From NCBI RefSeq assembly GCF_003837805.1, contig NZ_RQIT01000012.1, positions 1 to 64,000 of the forward strand: a DNA stretch of 64,000 bases, in the 5' to 3' direction. Source of the DNA: Bradyrhizobium sp. RP6 (GTDB lineage Bacteria; Pseudomonadota; Alphaproteobacteria; Rhizobiales; Xanthobacteraceae). This document shows positions 9,036-19,168 of the stretch, piece by piece; positions within the stretch are counted from its first letter, which is position 1, and the number at the start of each line of letters is the position of its first letter. The position numbers and the translations under genes were made by a program. Under the pieces are notes generated by a model. It ran no database searches. It saw nothing but the letters and a program-made list of their open reading frames with translations, and was not told the origin of the DNA.

Positions 9036-9039
<4 letters not shown>
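7849..9039 (-). CDS. gguB: multiple-sugar ABC transporter permease (GguB/XylH/MmsB type)
   Basis: A 396-residue inner-membrane permease of the carbohydrate uptake CUT2 class, with about ten transmembrane helices and the family motif GHIDLSVGSVAGF near residue 100. Length, and the order binding protein - ATPase - permease, match the ChvE-GguAB importer for galactose, arabinose, xylose and glucose. Its ATG overlaps the end of the ATPase gene by 4 nt. Confidence 0.93.
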
Positions 9040-10613
<1,574 letters not shown>

Positions 10614-10635
10614 GGCTTTAGTGTCCCTAGATCAC

Positions 10636-10736
10636 CGTCGTTCCGGGGCGCCCGTAGGGCGAACCCGGAACCTCGAGATTCTCAGGTGCGCAATTGCGCA
10701 CCATAGTTCGATGCTTCGCATCGCCCCGGAATGACG
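10636..10736. repeat. palindromic intergenic repeat, copy 1 (chvE-gguA gap)
   Basis: Outer arms beginning CGTCGTTCCGGGGCG pair with a right arm ending CGCCCCGGAATGACG (one G-T mismatch). Inside are the perfect palindrome GGTGCGCAATTGCGCACC (10685-10702) and a GATGC-TTC-GCATC hairpin, giving a cloverleaf-like fold. Two related elements lie at 26184-26285 and 33788-33866, with shared ends (GTCAT/GTCGTTCCGGG ... CCGGAATGAC). Confidence 0.8.
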
Positions 10737-10747
10737 GAGCAAGAAAT

Positions 10748-11818
10748 TTACTGGAACTGCGACTTCTTGTAATAGCCGCTGTCGACCAGCACCTTCTCCC
10801 AATTGTCCTTGTAGACCACCACCGGCTTGAGCAGATAGGACGGGACGGTCTTGACGCCGTTCTCGTAGGTCTTGGTGTCGTTGACGGTGACCTCCTTGCC
10901 GGCCAGCGCGGCGTCGACCATGTCGGCTGTCACCTTGGCGAGGTCGCGGGTGTCCTTGAAGATGGTCGAATACTGGTCGCCGCGCAGCATGGCCTTGATC
11001 GACGGCACTTCGGCATCCTGGCCAGAGATAACAGGCATCGGCTGGTCGGCGCTGCCGTAGCCGACGCCCTTCAGCGAGGAGATGATGCCGATCGAGATGC
11101 CGTCATAGGGCGACAGCACGGCGTTTAGCTTCTTGTTGCCGTAGTAGGCGCTGAGCAGATTGTCCATGCGGGCCTGCGCGGTGGCACCGTCCCAGCGCAG
11201 GGTTGCGACCTTGTCCATGCCCATCTGGCCCGAGGCGACGACGAGCTTGCCGCCGTCGATGTAGGGCTTCAGCACGCTCATCGCGCCGTTGTAGAAGAAG
11301 TAGGCGTTGTTGTCGTCGGGCGAGCCGCCGAACAGCTCGATGTTGAAAGGACCCTTGCCTTCCTTGAGACCGAGGCCTTTTTCGATCGATTGCGCCTGGA
11401 GCACGCCGACCTGGAAATTGTCGAAGGTCGCATAATAGTCGACGCTCGGCGTGCCGCGGATCAGGCGGTCATAGGCGATCACCGTGATGCCTTTTGCTTT
11501 TGCCTGCTTGAGCACGTCGGACAGCGTGGTGCCGTCGATCGCGGCAATCACCAGCGCTTTCGCGCCCTTGGTCACCATGTTCTCGACCTGCGAGAGCTGG
11601 TTCGGAATGTCGTCCTCGGCATATTGCAGGTCGGTGTTGTAGCCGCGCTCCTTCAGCACCTTGACCATGTTGTTGCCGTCATCGATCCAGCGCGCCGACG
11701 ACTTCGTCGGCATGGCGATGCCGACGGTCGCCTTTTGGGCGAACGCGGTGACGCCTCCGGCCATCGTGGCAGCGCCGGCCAGCGCCAGCGCGAGGAATGT
11801 CGTCTTCAGTTTCAGCAT
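10748..11818 (-). CDS. chvE: multiple monosaccharide-binding periplasmic protein ChvE
   Basis: A 356-residue binding protein with a cleavable signal peptide (hydrophobic core ALALAGAATMAGG, cleavage after AFA). The mature start KATVGIAMPTKSSARWIDDG and the LIRGTPSVDYYATFDNFQVG segment are hallmarks of ChvE/XylF/GguX-type proteins, which bind aldopentoses and hexoses. In Agrobacterium ChvE also mediates chemotaxis and virulence signalling; here it heads chvE-gguA-gguB. It starts 72 nt after the lactonase gene, so it may be read from that operon or from its own promoter. Confidence 0.93.
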   Translation of the reverse strand: MLKLKTTFLALALAGAATMAGGVTAFAQKATVGIAMPTKSSARWIDDGNNMVKVLKERGYNTDLQYAEDDIPNQLSQVENMVTKGAKALVIAAIDGTTLSDVLKQAKAKGITVIAYDRLIRGTPSVDYYATFDNFQVGVLQAQSIEKGLGLKEGKGPFNIELFGGSPDDNNAYFFYNGAMSVLKPYIDGGKLVVASGQMGMDKVATLRWDGATAQARMDNLLSAYYGNKKLNAVLSPYDGISIGIISSLKGVGYGSADQPMPVISGQDAEVPSIKAMLRGDQYSTIFKDTRDLAKVTADMVDAALAGKEVTVNDTKTYENGVKTVPSYLLKPVVVYKDNWEKVLVDSGYYKKSQFQ

Positions 11819-11890
11819 GTTTCACTCCCTTAAGTGTCAGACTGTTTCTTCGTGACGTCGAGAACGTGGTCGTGGAATGCCTCTGGTCTC

Positions 11891-12772
11891 CTATGCGAGC
11901 TTGACGTCGGGCTCCACGCGTCCGCGCGCGGATGCCTCCAGCAAGAAAGTGCAACCGGCTTGCGGATCGGCGGCGCGCGCAGTCGCGTCCATGTCCTGCC
12001 AGGCCGAGGTGACGAGCAGGCGCGACAGATCCGGGCCGACAAAGGCGGGGCAACTCGCCTGCTTTGCCGGCACGCCCAGTGAGTGCAGACGCTCGCCTTG
12101 CGGCGAATAGACATCGATCCGGCCCGCACCCCAGCAGGCATTCCAGATCAATCCGTCGGCATCGCACACCGAGCCATCAAGGCCGCCGATGCCGCTGTGG
12201 CGCAACAGCACCTCCGGCTCGCCACGCGGCAGACCCGTGGCGGGATTGAGCGGCACCGCGTAGAGCACGGCGCGTGCGCTGTCGGCGAAATAGCCGGTGG
12301 CGCCATCGGGCGCGAAGCAGATCGAGTTGGGAATGCTGATGCCGGAAAACAGCGTCGAGATCTTGCCGCGATGGAACGCATAGATCGCGCCCGCGCCTGC
12401 TTCCGCCTGGCGTCCCATGGTGCCGATCCAGAACGTGCCGGATTGATGCACCCGCGCGTCGTTGGAGCGGGTCGCGGGATTGTCGGCTTCGAGCGGACAG
12501 AGCAGCGTCATCGCGCCATCGGCGAGCTTGCGGATGTAGAGACCGTCCTCCGCGACGATCAATTGGCGCGCCGCATCGATGCGTCCGAGCGCGCTCGCCA
12601 AACGGCCGAGCGCATGGACGCGGATGCTCCCGCTGTCGAGCCGCGCCTCGAACAGCAGCCCTTCGCGGATGTCGAACCACCAGGCAGTGTCGGTGGTCAC
12701 GTCATAAGTCGGCCCTTCGCCCAGATGACAGGGATGGTCCGAGAGCACAGTCGTGGGCACCTGTTCCATCAT
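11891..12772 (-). CDS. SMP-30/gluconolactonase-family sugar lactonase
   Basis: A 293-residue six-bladed beta-propeller lactonase. Typical features are the early metal-binding glutamate in HLGEGP, the RSNDARVHQSGTFWIGTMG segment with Asn and Asp ligands, IPNSICFAPDG, and GGLDGSVCDADGLIWNACWG. It opens aldono-lactones made by the neighbouring dehydrogenase; L-arabinono- or D-galactono-lactone is the likely substrate from context. I start it at the ATG at 12772, which overlaps the galM stop, because the frame further upstream is shadow sequence of galM. Confidence 0.88.
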   Translation of the reverse strand: MMEQVPTTVLSDHPCHLGEGPTYDVTTDTAWWFDIREGLLFEARLDSGSIRVHALGRLASALGRIDAARQLIVAEDGLYIRKLADGAMTLLCPLEADNPATRSNDARVHQSGTFWIGTMGRQAEAGAGAIYAFHRGKISTLFSGISIPNSICFAPDGATGYFADSARAVLYAVPLNPATGLPRGEPEVLLRHSGIGGLDGSVCDADGLIWNACWGAGRIDVYSPQGERLHSLGVPAKQASCPAFVGPDLSRLLVTSAWQDMDATARAADPQAGCTFLLEASARGRVEPDVKLA

Positions 12773-13845
12773 GGTGACCTCACTGAAAAACGATAGACCG
12801 TATGATGGCGGTAGACTTCGCCGGGGTCGAGACGCGGGCTCGGAAAGTCCGGCCGGTTCGGCGCGTCCGGCCAGATGTGAGGCTCCAGGCACATGGCGTC
12901 CGATTGACGAATGAGCTTGCCGCCCTTCCCCGAGATCGTGCCATCGAGATAATTGCCGGAATAGACCTGGAGCCCAGGCTGGTCGGTGAGCAGTTCCATG
13001 ATCCGTCCCGAGCGCGGCGCCTCCAGCCGCGCCGCCAGCCCGAGCTTGCCGTCGCGTCTGAGGCAATAAGTGTGGTCATAGCCTCTGCCGCTCTGCAATT
13101 GCTGATCGCTCTCGCGGATGCGCTCGCCGACCGGTCGCGGCTCGCGGAAGTCGAACGGCGTGCCCCCCACCGGCCGTGGCGGCTCCGGCAGCGGAATGGC
13201 GGCAGGATCGATCGCGAGGAAATGGTCGGCGGCGACCATCAGCTTATGATCGAGGACGGACGTACCCGACGTCGCGCCCTCGAGGTTGAAGAAGCTGTGG
13301 TTGGTGAGATTGACGATGGTCGGCCGGTCCGTCCGCGCCTCCATGATGAGCGAGAGTTCGGCCGGGCCCGTGATGCGATAGGTCAGCCGCACGTCGAGCC
13401 GGCCGGGATAGTTCTCCTCGCCCTGCGGGCTGACACAGGTAAGCGTCACCGCGGGTTCGGCGCCCTCGTCGAGGTCCGCAATTTCCCAGAGCTTGCGGTC
13501 GAATCCGTCGAGGCCCCCGTGCAGCGCATTGGGGCCGTTGTTGACGGCAAGCTGTACCGTCTCACCGTCGAGCGAAAACTGCCCCTTGGCAATGCGGTTG
13601 GCATAGCGGCCGACGGTTGCACCGAAAAAATTTCGTTCGGCGAGATAGCCTGCGAATGTGTCGTGGCCGAGCACCACGTCGTCGTCGCCGCCCTGCACGT
13701 CCGGGGCGATCAACGCCTGAAGCACGGCGCCATGGGTGATGATCCGCGCCTCGAAGCCGCCCTGCCCGCGCAGCACGATGCGTTCGACCTTGCGGCCGTC
13801 CGGCAGCGTCCCAAAATCGTCTCTGGTGATTTTTGATGCGGCCAT
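12769..13845 (-). CDS. galM: aldose 1-epimerase (mutarotase)
   Basis: A GalM-family protein of 358 residues (360 if an upstream TTG at 13851 is used). It interconverts alpha and beta anomers of aldoses. Conserved sites: NALHGG with the first histidine, NHSFFNLEG with the catalytic histidine, and the base glutamate in CLEPHIWPDAPN. I prefer the ATG at 13845, 2 nt after the dehydrogenase stop. In this operon it would supply the anomer used by the sugar 1-dehydrogenase. Confidence 0.92.
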   Translation of the reverse strand: MAASKITRDDFGTLPDGRKVERIVLRGQGGFEARIITHGAVLQALIAPDVQGGDDDVVLGHDTFAGYLAERNFFGATVGRYANRIAKGQFSLDGETVQLAVNNGPNALHGGLDGFDRKLWEIADLDEGAEPAVTLTCVSPQGEENYPGRLDVRLTYRITGPAELSLIMEARTDRPTIVNLTNHSFFNLEGATSGTSVLDHKLMVAADHFLAIDPAAIPLPEPPRPVGGTPFDFREPRPVGERIRESDQQLQSGRGYDHTYCLRRDGKLGLAARLEAPRSGRIMELLTDQPGLQVYSGNYLDGTISGKGGKLIRQSDAMCLEPHIWPDAPNRPDFPSPRLDPGEVYRHHTVYRFSVRSP

Positions 13846-13847
13846 GT

Positions 13848-14774
13848 TCAATCCACAAACGGCTCCACGATCGTGCGCTTGCCCAGCAGGAAGGCGTCGG
13901 CGACGAGACGCAGCGGCGTCAGGTCCATGTCGCTTGCGCCGGTCGCCGCGAGTTCGACGAAGCGCCGGTAGAGGCCGCGATATTCCTCATCGGGTGCCTC
14001 GGCAAGCACCTTGCCGTCGACAGACATGCGCGCGCCGCCGCTGGACAGAGTCATCCGGCCCTGATCGGTTTCGACGACAATATCCCAGCTCTGCGGCCCG
14101 GTCTGGCGGAAATCGAACTCGGCGGTCACAGGCAGACCGCTGATATCAGTCAGTGTCAGGTTCGCCGCGATCGGTGCCTGGCAATTGGCCGGGAAGGCCA
14201 GCTCGGCCGCGGTGACGAACACGGCTTTCGGCAGAATCCTGGTGAGGATAGACAGCGCGTTGATGCCGGGATCGAACACGCCGAGGCCGCCCGGCTCCCA
14301 GATCCAGGCCTGGCCGGGATGCCAGACGCGAACGTCTTCCTTCCAGCTGATCTGCACGGAGGCGATGCGGCGCTCGGCGAGCCATTGCCGCGCCGGCTCG
14401 ACCGCCGGTGCATGGCGCGAATGCCAGGTCGCAAACAGCGTGCGCTTTGCCTCCGCCGCCATTGCGATCAGCGGATCGAGCTCGGCAACGCCGGTGCCCG
14501 GCGGCTTCTCCAGCATGACATGCTTGCCGGCAGCGAGCGCGGCGGCGGCCTGGGCCCGGCGCACCTGGGGCGGCGTACAGAGCGACACGGCATCGATCGG
14601 CGGCCCTTTCTCCAGCAGTTCCTCGATGGTGGCAAAATGCGGCAATTCCGGCAGCGACGCGTTGCGGCTGGCGACGGCCGCCAGTGTCGCGCCCGGCACC
14701 GAGGCGATCGCGCCGACATGCTGGTCACGCGCGATCTTGCCGAACCCGACGATGGCGATGCGAAGGTCTGTCAC
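13848..14774 (-). CDS. Gfo/Idh/MocA-family L-arabinose/D-galactose 1-dehydrogenase
   Basis: A 308-residue NAD(P)-dependent oxidoreductase. The N-terminal Rossmann motif is IVGFGKIARDQH, and the family EKP motif is MLEKPPGTG near residue 93. The stretches FATWHSRHAPAVEPAR, WKEDVRVWHPGQ, WIWEPGGLGVFDPGIN and RLVADAFL closely recall the L-arabinose 1-dehydrogenase of Azospirillum brasilense and related D-galactose 1-dehydrogenases. It oxidises the free sugar to the lactone, feeding the SMP-30 lactonase. It overlaps the GntR gene by 4 nt. Confidence 0.85.
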   Translation of the reverse strand: MTDLRIAIVGFGKIARDQHVGAIASVPGATLAAVASRNASLPELPHFATIEELLEKGPPIDAVSLCTPPQVRRAQAAAALAAGKHVMLEKPPGTGVAELDPLIAMAAEAKRTLFATWHSRHAPAVEPARQWLAERRIASVQISWKEDVRVWHPGQAWIWEPGGLGVFDPGINALSILTRILPKAVFVTAAELAFPANCQAPIAANLTLTDISGLPVTAEFDFRQTGPQSWDIVVETDQGRMTLSSGGARMSVDGKVLAEAPDEEYRGLYRRFVELAATGASDMDLTPLRLVADAFLLGKRTIVEPFVD

Positions 14775-15547
14775 GCTCGTTCTCCAGTATCCGCCGACGG
14801 CAGCGCCTCGGCCGGCGCGGTCTCGATCGCGGCACCCTCATGGCGATGCATTCCGTTGTGAATCACGAAGACCATCGCTTCGGCGGCAGCATCGGCATTA
14901 CCGACCGCGATGGCATCGACGATCTTCTGGTGCCACAACAGCACAGTGTTGCGATCCTCCGGCTCGACCGGGGCGCTGAGCAGGAACGATGCGCGCAGCG
15001 CGGCCTCGATGACGTGCCCAATCGAGCGCATAAACAAATTGCCCGAGGCACGCGCCACGGCCACGTGAAGCGCGAGATCGGCATCGGCAAAGCCCGCCGA
15101 GTCGGACGCCTCACGCCGCATGCGCTCCATGCTGCGCCGAAGTTCGGCGAGATCTTCCTCCGACCGCCGCGCCGCCGCGAGCATGGCCGCACGCGGCTCG
15201 ACCGCGAGGCGGATTTCGGCGAGATCGTTGAGGAAGCGCTTGTCGATGCCGGCGTCGAGGTGCCAGGCCAGCACATCCGCATCGAACATGTTCCAGGCGC
15301 CACGCTCGCGCACGACGGTCCCGACCCGCGCCTTGGTGGTGAGCAGACCCTTGGCGACCAGCGTCTTCACGCTCTCCCGCAGCACCGGCCGCGACACGCC
15401 GAACATCGCGATCATCTCGGCATCGCCCGGTAGACGCGTGCCTTCCGCATACCGGCCGGCGATGATGTCGACGCCGATCGAACGGGCCACTTCCGCATGG
15501 TTGGAGTGAGCCCGCCGCGTCGGGATGACGAGGATGCGAGAGGTCAT
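14771..15547 (-). CDS. GntR-family (FadR subfamily) transcriptional regulator
   Basis: A 258-residue regulator. The winged helix-turn-helix is near residues 20-85 (GDAEMIAMFGVSRPVLRESV), followed by an all-helical FCD domain with metal-binding residues in RLAVEPRAAML, DADLALHVAVARASGN and LWHQKIVDAI. It is embedded between the sugar permease and dehydrogenase genes with 4-bp overlaps on both sides, so it is made with the operon it probably represses. Candidate operators lie at 21753-21768 and before ytfQ. I start it at the ATG at 15547. Confidence 0.9.
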   Translation of the reverse strand: MTSRILVIPTRRAHSNHAEVARSIGVDIIAGRYAEGTRLPGDAEMIAMFGVSRPVLRESVKTLVAKGLLTTKARVGTVVRERGAWNMFDADVLAWHLDAGIDKRFLNDLAEIRLAVEPRAAMLAAARRSEEDLAELRRSMERMRREASDSAGFADADLALHVAVARASGNLFMRSIGHVIEAALRASFLLSAPVEPEDRNTVLLWHQKIVDAIAVGNADAAAEAMVFVIHNGMHRHEGAAIETAPAEALPSADTGERA

Positions 15548-16524
15548 GACGCCGCTCCTGCGCTCTTGACCACCGGCCGGCGCGCCAGCGCGACCAGCCC
15601 CTGCTGCAAGGCGATGAAAGCGAACAGTAGCACGCCGGTCGCGATCTTGGTCCACCAGCTCGACAATGTGCCGTCGAAATTGATGTAGGTCTGGATCAAG
15701 CCCTGGATCAGCACGCCGAGGAAGGTGCCGATCACCGAGCCCTGGCCGCCCGTGAGCAGCGTGCCGCCGATCACGACGGCGGCGATGCTGTCGAGCTCGA
15801 CACCGACAGCGGAGAGCGAATAGCCGGCGCTGGTGTAGAATGAGAAGACGATGCCTGCGATGCCAGCGAGCAGGCTCGACAGCATGTAGATCTTGATCGT
15901 CATCTTGCCGACGGCAACGCCCATCAGGCTTGCGGTGGTCCGGCTGCCGCCGAGCGCATAGACGTTGGCGCCGAACCGGGTGAGACGCAGAAGCAAGGCG
16001 CCGCCGATCACGATCACGAGCATGATGATCGCGATCGCGGTCAGCCGCCCCCCGCCGGGCATCCGCAGCGCGAAGTCCGACACGGTGGAATAGACCGGCG
16101 CGGTGATCGGCACCGATTCGGTCGAGAGCAGGAAGCTCGCACCGCGCGCCAGGAACATGCCGGCCAGCGTGACGATGAAGGGCGGCAGGTCGAAGACATG
16201 GATCACCACACCCATCGCCGCACCGAACGCTGCCGAGAGCGCGAGAATGGCGACGAAGGCGACCAGTGGCGGCACGCCCCAGCGCTCGATCGCAAGTGCA
16301 ACGAACACGGTGGTGAAGCCGATCACCGATCCGACCGAAAGATCTATGCCGCCGGAGATGATCACAAATGTCATGCCGGTCGCGACGATGCCGAGGAAGG
16401 CGTTGTCGGTGAGGAGGTTTCCTAACACGCGCGTCGAAGCAATATTTGGAAACTGCATCGCGCAGAGCGCGAAGCCCGCAACGAGCACGATGGCCGTGAT
16501 GAGGACGGGCGGCAGGCCTTTCAT
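15544..16524 (-). CDS. yjfF: CUT2 sugar ABC transporter permease, YjfF type
   Basis: A 326-residue permease with the motif SGGIDLSVGSVIGF and about nine to ten membrane helices. It is the second permease of a two-permease importer like the E. coli galactofuranose transporter YtfQRT-YjfF. The start at 16524 overlaps the stop of ytfT (ATGA). The frame further upstream is shadow sequence. Substrate assignment rests on family and neighbours only. Confidence 0.9.
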   Translation of the reverse strand: MKGLPPVLITAIVLVAGFALCAMQFPNIASTRVLGNLLTDNAFLGIVATGMTFVIISGGIDLSVGSVIGFTTVFVALAIERWGVPPLVAFVAILALSAAFGAAMGVVIHVFDLPPFIVTLAGMFLARGASFLLSTESVPITAPVYSTVSDFALRMPGGGRLTAIAIIMLVIVIGGALLLRLTRFGANVYALGGSRTTASLMGVAVGKMTIKIYMLSSLLAGIAGIVFSFYTSAGYSLSAVGVELDSIAAVVIGGTLLTGGQGSVIGTFLGVLIQGLIQTYINFDGTLSSWWTKIATGVLLFAFIALQQGLVALARRPVVKSAGAAS

Positions 16525-17513
16525 GCCTTGGTCCTCCGCAGCCGCATGGCAATGCCGGCGAACCCCGACAGTTTCGGTGATTGAAGCAGCAACACCGCCA
16601 GCACCACCACCGCCTTGACCAGCAGATTGAACTCCGGCGGATAGCCCGACAGCAGGATGCCGGTATTCATGGTCTGGATGATGAGCGCCCCCAACACGGC
16701 GAGCACGAGGCTGAAACGGCCTCCGAACAACGAGGTACCGCCGATCACGACCGCGAGGATGGCATCGAGCTCGAGCCAGAGACCGGCATTGTTGGCATCG
16801 GCACCCATGATGTCGGCCGCCGCGATCACGCCGGCGAGCGCCGCGCACACGCCGCACCAGACGTAGACAGAAAGGATCATGGCGCGAGTGCCGACGCCGG
16901 CGAGCTCGCTCGCCCGGGCATTGCCGCCGGTGGCCTCAATCAGGAGGCCGAGCGCCGAGCCGCGCACCACCGCGGCGGTGAGGATCAGCATGCCCAAGGC
17001 AATCACGACCGGCACCGGCAGGCCGAGTACCGAGCCATTGCCGAGCCAGACCAGGTCCGGTGAGGAAAAGGTGACGATGCGCCCCTCGGTGATCAGCTGG
17101 GCAATGCCGCGTCCCGCCACCATCAGGATCAGCGTCGCCACGATCGGCTGCATGCCGAGCACGGCGACGAGGAAGCCGTTCCACAGACCGCAGACGAGTC
17201 CGGCGCCAAGCGCGGCCGCCAGCACGATCGGCAGCCCGTGGCTGTCGGCAAGGCTCGCCGCGATGGCGCCCGAGATCGCCATGACGGCGCCGACTGAGAG
17301 ATCGATACCGCGCGTCGCGATCACCAGCACCATGCCGAGCGTGAGCAGCGCCACGGGCGTGCCGCGATTGAGCACGTCGATCAGGCTGCCGAACAGCCGC
17401 CCCTCCTGCAGGCGCAGGTCGAAGAACTGAGGTGATACGATGCGATCGATCGCCAGGATGACGATCAACGCCAGGACCTGGGCAAGGCCGCGGCGCGGCA
17501 GCAGCGCTGTCAT
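16521..17513 (-). CDS. ytfT: CUT2 sugar ABC transporter permease, YtfT type
   Basis: A 330-residue membrane protein with the CUT2 signature TRGIDLSVGAVMAISGAI near residue 69 and the GGNARASELAGV loop. It pairs with YjfF, encoded immediately downstream, to form a heterodimeric channel; most CUT2 systems, such as GguB, use a single permease. Its ATG overlaps the ATPase gene by 4 nt. Confidence 0.9.
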   Translation of the reverse strand: MTALLPRRGLAQVLALIVILAIDRIVSPQFFDLRLQEGRLFGSLIDVLNRGTPVALLTLGMVLVIATRGIDLSVGAVMAISGAIAASLADSHGLPIVLAAALGAGLVCGLWNGFLVAVLGMQPIVATLILMVAGRGIAQLITEGRIVTFSSPDLVWLGNGSVLGLPVPVVIALGMLILTAAVVRGSALGLLIEATGGNARASELAGVGTRAMILSVYVWCGVCAALAGVIAAADIMGADANNAGLWLELDAILAVVIGGTSLFGGRFSLVLAVLGALIIQTMNTGILLSGYPPEFNLLVKAVVVLAVLLLQSPKLSGFAGIAMRLRRTKA

Positions 17514-19054
17514 GCCCGACCCTCATGCGCAGTCGCGGCGCCATCGGCGGCGATCGCCGCGAGAATGTTGCCAACGTCGATCGCCTCTCCAGCGAGCTCC
17601 TCGACATGGGCGCGGTCGCGCAGCACCACGACGCGGTCCGAATAGGTCACGATCTCGTCGAGCTCGGAGGAGATCACCAGCAGCGCCAGGCCCTCGTCGC
17701 ACAGTTCGCGGATCAGGCGGATGATTTCGGCATGCGCACCGACATCGATGCCGCGGGTCGGCTCGTCCAGCACGAGAAGCCGCGGCGAGGTCGCGAGCCA
17801 GCGCGCCAGCAGCACTTTCTGTTGATTGCCGCCGGAGAGCAGGCCCACCGGCCGTTCCGGATCGGCGGGACGGATGTCGAGCATCTTGATGTAGCGGCGC
17901 GCGATCTCGTCCTGCTCGCGGCGCGACAGCGGACGATGCAGGCCGCGCTTGGCCTGGAGCGCGAGCACGATATTCTCGCGCACGCTGAGTTCGGCAACAA
18001 TGCCGTCGGTCTTGCGCTCCTCCGGGCAATAGCCAAAACCGTGGCGCACGCCGTCGCGCGGCGACTGCAGCCGCACCGGCGCGCCTTCCACCGTCGCCTG
18101 CCCGCGATCGGCGCGTTCGGCGCCGAACACCAGCCGTGCGGTTTCGGTCCGGCCCGAGCCGAGCAATCCGGCAAGGCCGACGACCTCGCCATGGCGCAGC
18201 TCGAGATTGAACGGCGCGATGTAACCGGCCTTGCCGTAACCTTCGAAGCTCGCGCAGATCTCGCGCGCCTTGTGCTCGGTGACGGAAGCCCGCGCGCTGG
18301 TGGTCTCTGCAAGCTCGCGACCGAGCATCATGCGGATCAGGTCGAGGCGCGGCAGCGAGACTGTCTCACGCTCGCCGACCAGGCGGCCGTTGCGTAGCAC
18401 CGTGATGCGGTCGGAGATCTCGTAGACCTGGTCGAGGAAGTGGCTGACGAAGACGATGCCGATGCCGCGCTGAGCGAGCTGGCGCATGATGCCGAAGAGA
18501 ATCTCGACCTCATGGCGGTCCAGGCTGGCGGTCGGCTCGTCCAGGATCAGCACGCGCGCGGAGAGATCGACGGCGCGCGCGATCGCGGTGACGTGCTGGA
18601 TCGCCACCGAATAGTTGCCGAGCGGCGCGGCGACATCGACATCGAGGCTGAAATCCGCTAGCAGCGCCTTGGCACGGCGGCGCATCTCGCTTTCGCGCAC
18701 GATGCCGAAGCGCATCGGCTGCCGGTCGAGAAACAGGTTCTGCGCCACCGACAGGTTCGGCAGCAGGTTGACTTCCTGGTAGACGGTGGCGATGCCGGCC
18801 CCAAGCGCCGCCTTGGCCGAGCGCGGCGCGACCTCTTCACCACCGATCCTGACAATGCCGGCATCGCGCGGGAATACGCCGGTGATCACCTTGATCAGCG
18901 TGGACTTGCCGGCGCCGTTCTCGCCGAGCAGCGCATGGATCTCGCCGGCACGCAGCGTGAAGTCGACCTCCTGCAACGCGCGCACCGCACCAAAGCTCTT
19001 GCTGATCCCGCGCACCTCCAGCAGCGGCGAAGCAGGATCGGAACTGTTTTCCAT
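17510..19054 (-). CDS. ytfR: CUT2 sugar ABC transporter ATP-binding protein, YtfR type
   Basis: A 514-residue double ABC ATPase. Domain 1: Walker A GENGAGKST near residue 40 and VLILDEPTASLD. Domain 2: degenerate Walker A GLLGSGRTE, signature LLSGGNQQKVLLARWL, and LLVLDEPTRGIDVG. It is the second such ATPase in the sugar locus (see gguA). It begins 114 nt after ytfQ; that gap holds a 9-bp-stem hairpin. Confidence 0.92.
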   Translation of the reverse strand: MENSSDPASPLLEVRGISKSFGAVRALQEVDFTLRAGEIHALLGENGAGKSTLIKVITGVFPRDAGIVRIGGEEVAPRSAKAALGAGIATVYQEVNLLPNLSVAQNLFLDRQPMRFGIVRESEMRRRAKALLADFSLDVDVAAPLGNYSVAIQHVTAIARAVDLSARVLILDEPTASLDRHEVEILFGIMRQLAQRGIGIVFVSHFLDQVYEISDRITVLRNGRLVGERETVSLPRLDLIRMMLGRELAETTSARASVTEHKAREICASFEGYGKAGYIAPFNLELRHGEVVGLAGLLGSGRTETARLVFGAERADRGQATVEGAPVRLQSPRDGVRHGFGYCPEERKTDGIVAELSVRENIVLALQAKRGLHRPLSRREQDEIARRYIKMLDIRPADPERPVGLLSGGNQQKVLLARWLATSPRLLVLDEPTRGIDVGAHAEIIRLIRELCDEGLALLVISSELDEIVTYSDRVVVLRDRAHVEELAGEAIDVGNILAAIAADGAATAHEGRA

Positions 19055-19072
19055 CGCGACGTCACTCCCACC

Positions 19073-19097
19073 GGCGTCCGCTTATGATGCGGACGCC
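19073..19097 (-). promoter_or_regulatory. intercistronic hairpin between ytfQ and ytfR
   Basis: A perfect stem with arms GGCGTCCGC and GCGGACGCC around a 7-nt loop (TTATGAT), with no T-run after it. Stems in this position commonly stabilise the binding-protein part of a transporter mRNA so that it exceeds the membrane subunits. That role is inferred. Confidence 0.5.
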
Positions 19098-19168
19098 CAG
19101 CCTATTCGTTCGCGCAGCGGTTTCGAAGAGGGCCGGACCGCTGGAAGCAGCCCGGCGCATTGCCCGCC

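Noticed and set aside
15548..16552. Long upstream extension of the GntR frame
   Set aside because: It overlaps the whole YjfF permease gene in another frame and is Arg/His-rich; the ATG at 15547 fits the family and the ATGA overlap.
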